Shown one piece after another: positions 33,172-34,188 of a stretch of 34,188 nucleotides of DNA. The DNA is taken from assembly GCA_947174505.1 (NCBI GenBank), contig CAMWJF010000045.1, forward strand, positions 1-34,188, in the 5' to 3' direction. Numbering within the stretch: the stretch's first letter is position 1; each line of letters begins with the position of its first letter. Source of the stretch: an uncultured Lachnospiraceae bacterium. GTDB taxonomy: Bacteria > Bacillota > Clostridia > Lachnospirales > Lachnospiraceae. The position numbers and the translations under genes are program-made. Below the pieces are notes generated by a model. That model searched no databases and was not told where the DNA came from. It saw nothing but the letters and a program-made list of their open reading frames with translations.

Positions 33172-33419
33172 GGATGAAAAATGGAGTTATGGGGGTATCT
33201 TTTGTAAAAGTTGTAAAAATATCCCCATAACCAAGACTATTCCTTGATTCTGTCCGACTCTGACAGATTGACGCCGGAGGCAGTAAGAATTACTTTCAAT
33301 TCTGTGTAACGCACTTTCATGTGGATACTGGTATTGGGTTACTGTAAGTTCATTATATAGGATAGGAAAGACAGTGTAAAGATTCCATACCCGTTTCATG
33401 CTCTGATTATAATTCGAAA
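33172..33419. other. Gene-free stretch after sigF with a 12-bp hairpin
   Basis: No convincing gene is present. TTATGGGGGTAT (33187-33198) pairs with ATATCCCCATAA (33219-33230), 12 bp with one G-T pair and a 20-base loop. No T-tract follows, so its role as terminator is doubtful. An 18-codon frame (33174-33230) spans the hairpin but has no supporting evidence. The rest, up to the XRE gene end, shows nothing clear. Confidence 0.6.
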
Positions 33420-33686
33420 TCATTTTATATTTTCAATTTCAGTCGACAAATTTAAATCTTCAAAAAAAGCGTTATAATCAACCTGAAACAGATTTGCCAG
33501 GGCAATCAATTCGGAAATACGGATATTGTAGGTGCCACATTCGATTTGGGAGTAACTGCTGCGGGAAATCTCAATGCCCTGCAGTTGTAAGTGCGCAGTT
33601 ACCTGCTCCTGAGTCATATGAGCCTGCTTGCGGAGTTTTCGGATATTATTACCGATCTGGATGTCCTGTTTCAATTTTTGTGACAT
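33420..33686 (-). CDS. XRE family helix-turn-helix regulator
   Basis: An 88-residue Cro/C1-type regulator. The HTH covers IRKLRKQAHMTQEQVTAHLQ and ISRSSYSQIECGTYNIRISE, followed by LIALANLFQVDYNAFFED, the usual ending of single-domain XRE proteins. The ATG at 33686 (minus strand) is preceded by GAGGAA; the frame extends upstream only to a TTG. It is AT-rich compared with the operons before it. It is divergent from the secreted protein gene, and TTGCAAT boxes lie around both promoters, so it probably represses itself and its neighbour. The direct target is inferred. Confidence 0.9.
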   Translation of the reverse strand: MSQKLKQDIQIGNNIRKLRKQAHMTQEQVTAHLQLQGIEISRSSYSQIECGTYNIRISELIALANLFQVDYNAFFEDLNLSTEIENIK

Positions 33687-33703
33687 AGTGGATTCCTCAA
33701 TAA

Positions 33704-33776
33704 ATTGCAATAAATGAGTTGCATTTTATTGATTTTAATAGTTATATGAAATATAATTGCAATATATACATTGCAA
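33704..33776 (+). promoter_or_regulatory. Shared promoter/operator region of XRE and surface-protein genes
   Basis: A sigma-A promoter for the rightward gene is TTGATT (33729-33734), 17 bp, TATAAT (33752-33757). A perfect 7-6-7 palindrome, TTGCAAT (33757-33763) and ATTGCAA (33770-33776), begins on the last base of that -10. Two more boxes, ATTGCAAT (33704-33711) and TTGCAT (33719-33724), lie close to the XRE start. Four boxes across both genes' control regions suggest one operator array for the XRE protein. Confidence 0.7.
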
Positions 33777-33828
33777 AGCAAAAGAGTAGTAAATGCAGCG
33801 GTATTTCTTGAAGGTGGAGGGAATTTTT

Positions 33829-34188
33829 ATGAGAAAAAGAAGCAGGGGCAGAGTATTGGCAGGTATACTGGCGGCGGTGCTGCTGTGCACGGCATTCCCA
33901 GAGACGGCGTATGCGGTTGAAGGGACAGAAGGAACGGAACTGCCTGTGCAGGAACAGGCAGAAACGGGAGACGGGCAGTCGGAAACCACCGGGGAAGATG
34001 ATAAGAATCCGGGGGAAGGGGAGATTCCTGAAGATGATAAGACACCGGGGAATGAGGAGAATCCGGAAGGGGACAGGACGTCCGGCGATGGTGAGGACTT
34101 AGGAGGCGATGGTACGCCCGGTGACGGGGACGCTGTGGAAGGGGATCCTATACCGGGGGATGAGAATGTTTCTGAGGGGGATGCGGTT
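33829..34188 (+). CDS. Secreted acidic repeat-rich surface protein, 5' part only
   Basis: The frame from ATG 33829 is open for 120 codons to the right edge of the window, so the gene is truncated. AAGGTGGAGG precedes the start. A signal peptide is clear: basic MRKRSRGR, a hydrophobic core (VLAGILAAVLLCTAF) and a likely cleavage after AYA at residues 27-29. The mature part is almost entirely Gly, Asp, Glu, Pro and Thr with loosely repeated PGDGE/PGDEN-type units, like stalk regions of clostridial cell-wall proteins. Its functional domains lie outside the window. Its promoter appears to be controlled by the divergent XRE regulator. Confidence 0.85.
   Translation, partial: MRKRSRGRVLAGILAAVLLCTAFPETAYAVEGTEGTELPVQEQAETGDGQSETTGEDDKNPGEGEIPEDDKTPGNEENPEGDRTSGDGEDLGGDGTPGDGDAVEGDPIPGDENVSEGDAV

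Noticed and set aside
33174..33230. 18-codon frame right after sigF
   Set aside because: Too short, and it coincides with a 12-bp hairpin that explains the sequence equally well.

Overview
The window looks like chromosomal DNA of an endospore-forming Clostridia member, most likely Lachnospiraceae. The support is a spoIIAA-spoIIAB-sigF operon, a valine T-box leader before valS, YesM/YesN-type sugar two-component regulation, clostridial ABC sugar lipoproteins, and strong AGGAGG-type ribosome binding sites. Genus-level placement is inference. Most genes are moderately GC-rich. The AT-rich islands (the lipoprotein at 468, the YefM/YoeB pair at 22781, the XRE regulator at 33420) look like later arrivals.

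Layout. (1) 1-1576: the 3' end of an unrecognised helical protein, then a lipoprotein with two similar halves and a terminator. (2) 1649-4602: a PadR-controlled envelope module (PadR, DUF1700-like, DUF4097-like, PspC-like) ending at a terminator shared with a convergent ECF transporter S component. (3) 5326-18548: a carbohydrate locus. It holds a large GH94-clan phosphorylase (probably GH149/GH161-like), a cytoplasmic GH30 enzyme, a sugar-binding lipoprotein, two permeases, a hairpin-rich intergenic segment, a second long binding lipoprotein, a YesM-type sensor kinase and an AraC-type response regulator. A pair of 18-bp-spaced GATACC-like repeats occurs before both the phosphorylase and the first binding protein and is a candidate operator for the response regulator. 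The pathway proposed is import of beta-glucan oligosaccharides followed by intracellular phosphorolysis and hydrolysis. (4) 18556-22694: two divergent c-di-GMP genes, one a diguanylate cyclase with a periplasmic-binding-protein-like sensor, the other a membrane HD-GYP phosphodiesterase with a degenerate GGDEF. (5) 22703-23336: a YefM/YoeB toxin-antitoxin pair. (6) 23389-26555: T-box leader and valS. (7) 26674-31177: fapA-like, folC, a 48-codon small gene and a zinc-ribbon/TPR membrane protein. (8) 31530-33171: spoIIAA, spoIIAB, sigF. (9) 33420-34188: an XRE regulator divergent from a secreted acidic surface protein that runs off the window, with shared TTGCAAT operators.

The most unexpected signals are non-coding. 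Two 125-128 bp palindromic elements each begin directly after the T-tract of an intrinsic terminator, and their terminal stems show a compensatory base change. A separate 30-bp repeat has two copies that differ only by transitions. There is also the paired operator motif in the sugar locus, an array of four hairpins at 13302-13460, and a G10 tract at the end of the response regulator gene that, if it lost one G, would extend the protein into antisense sequence.
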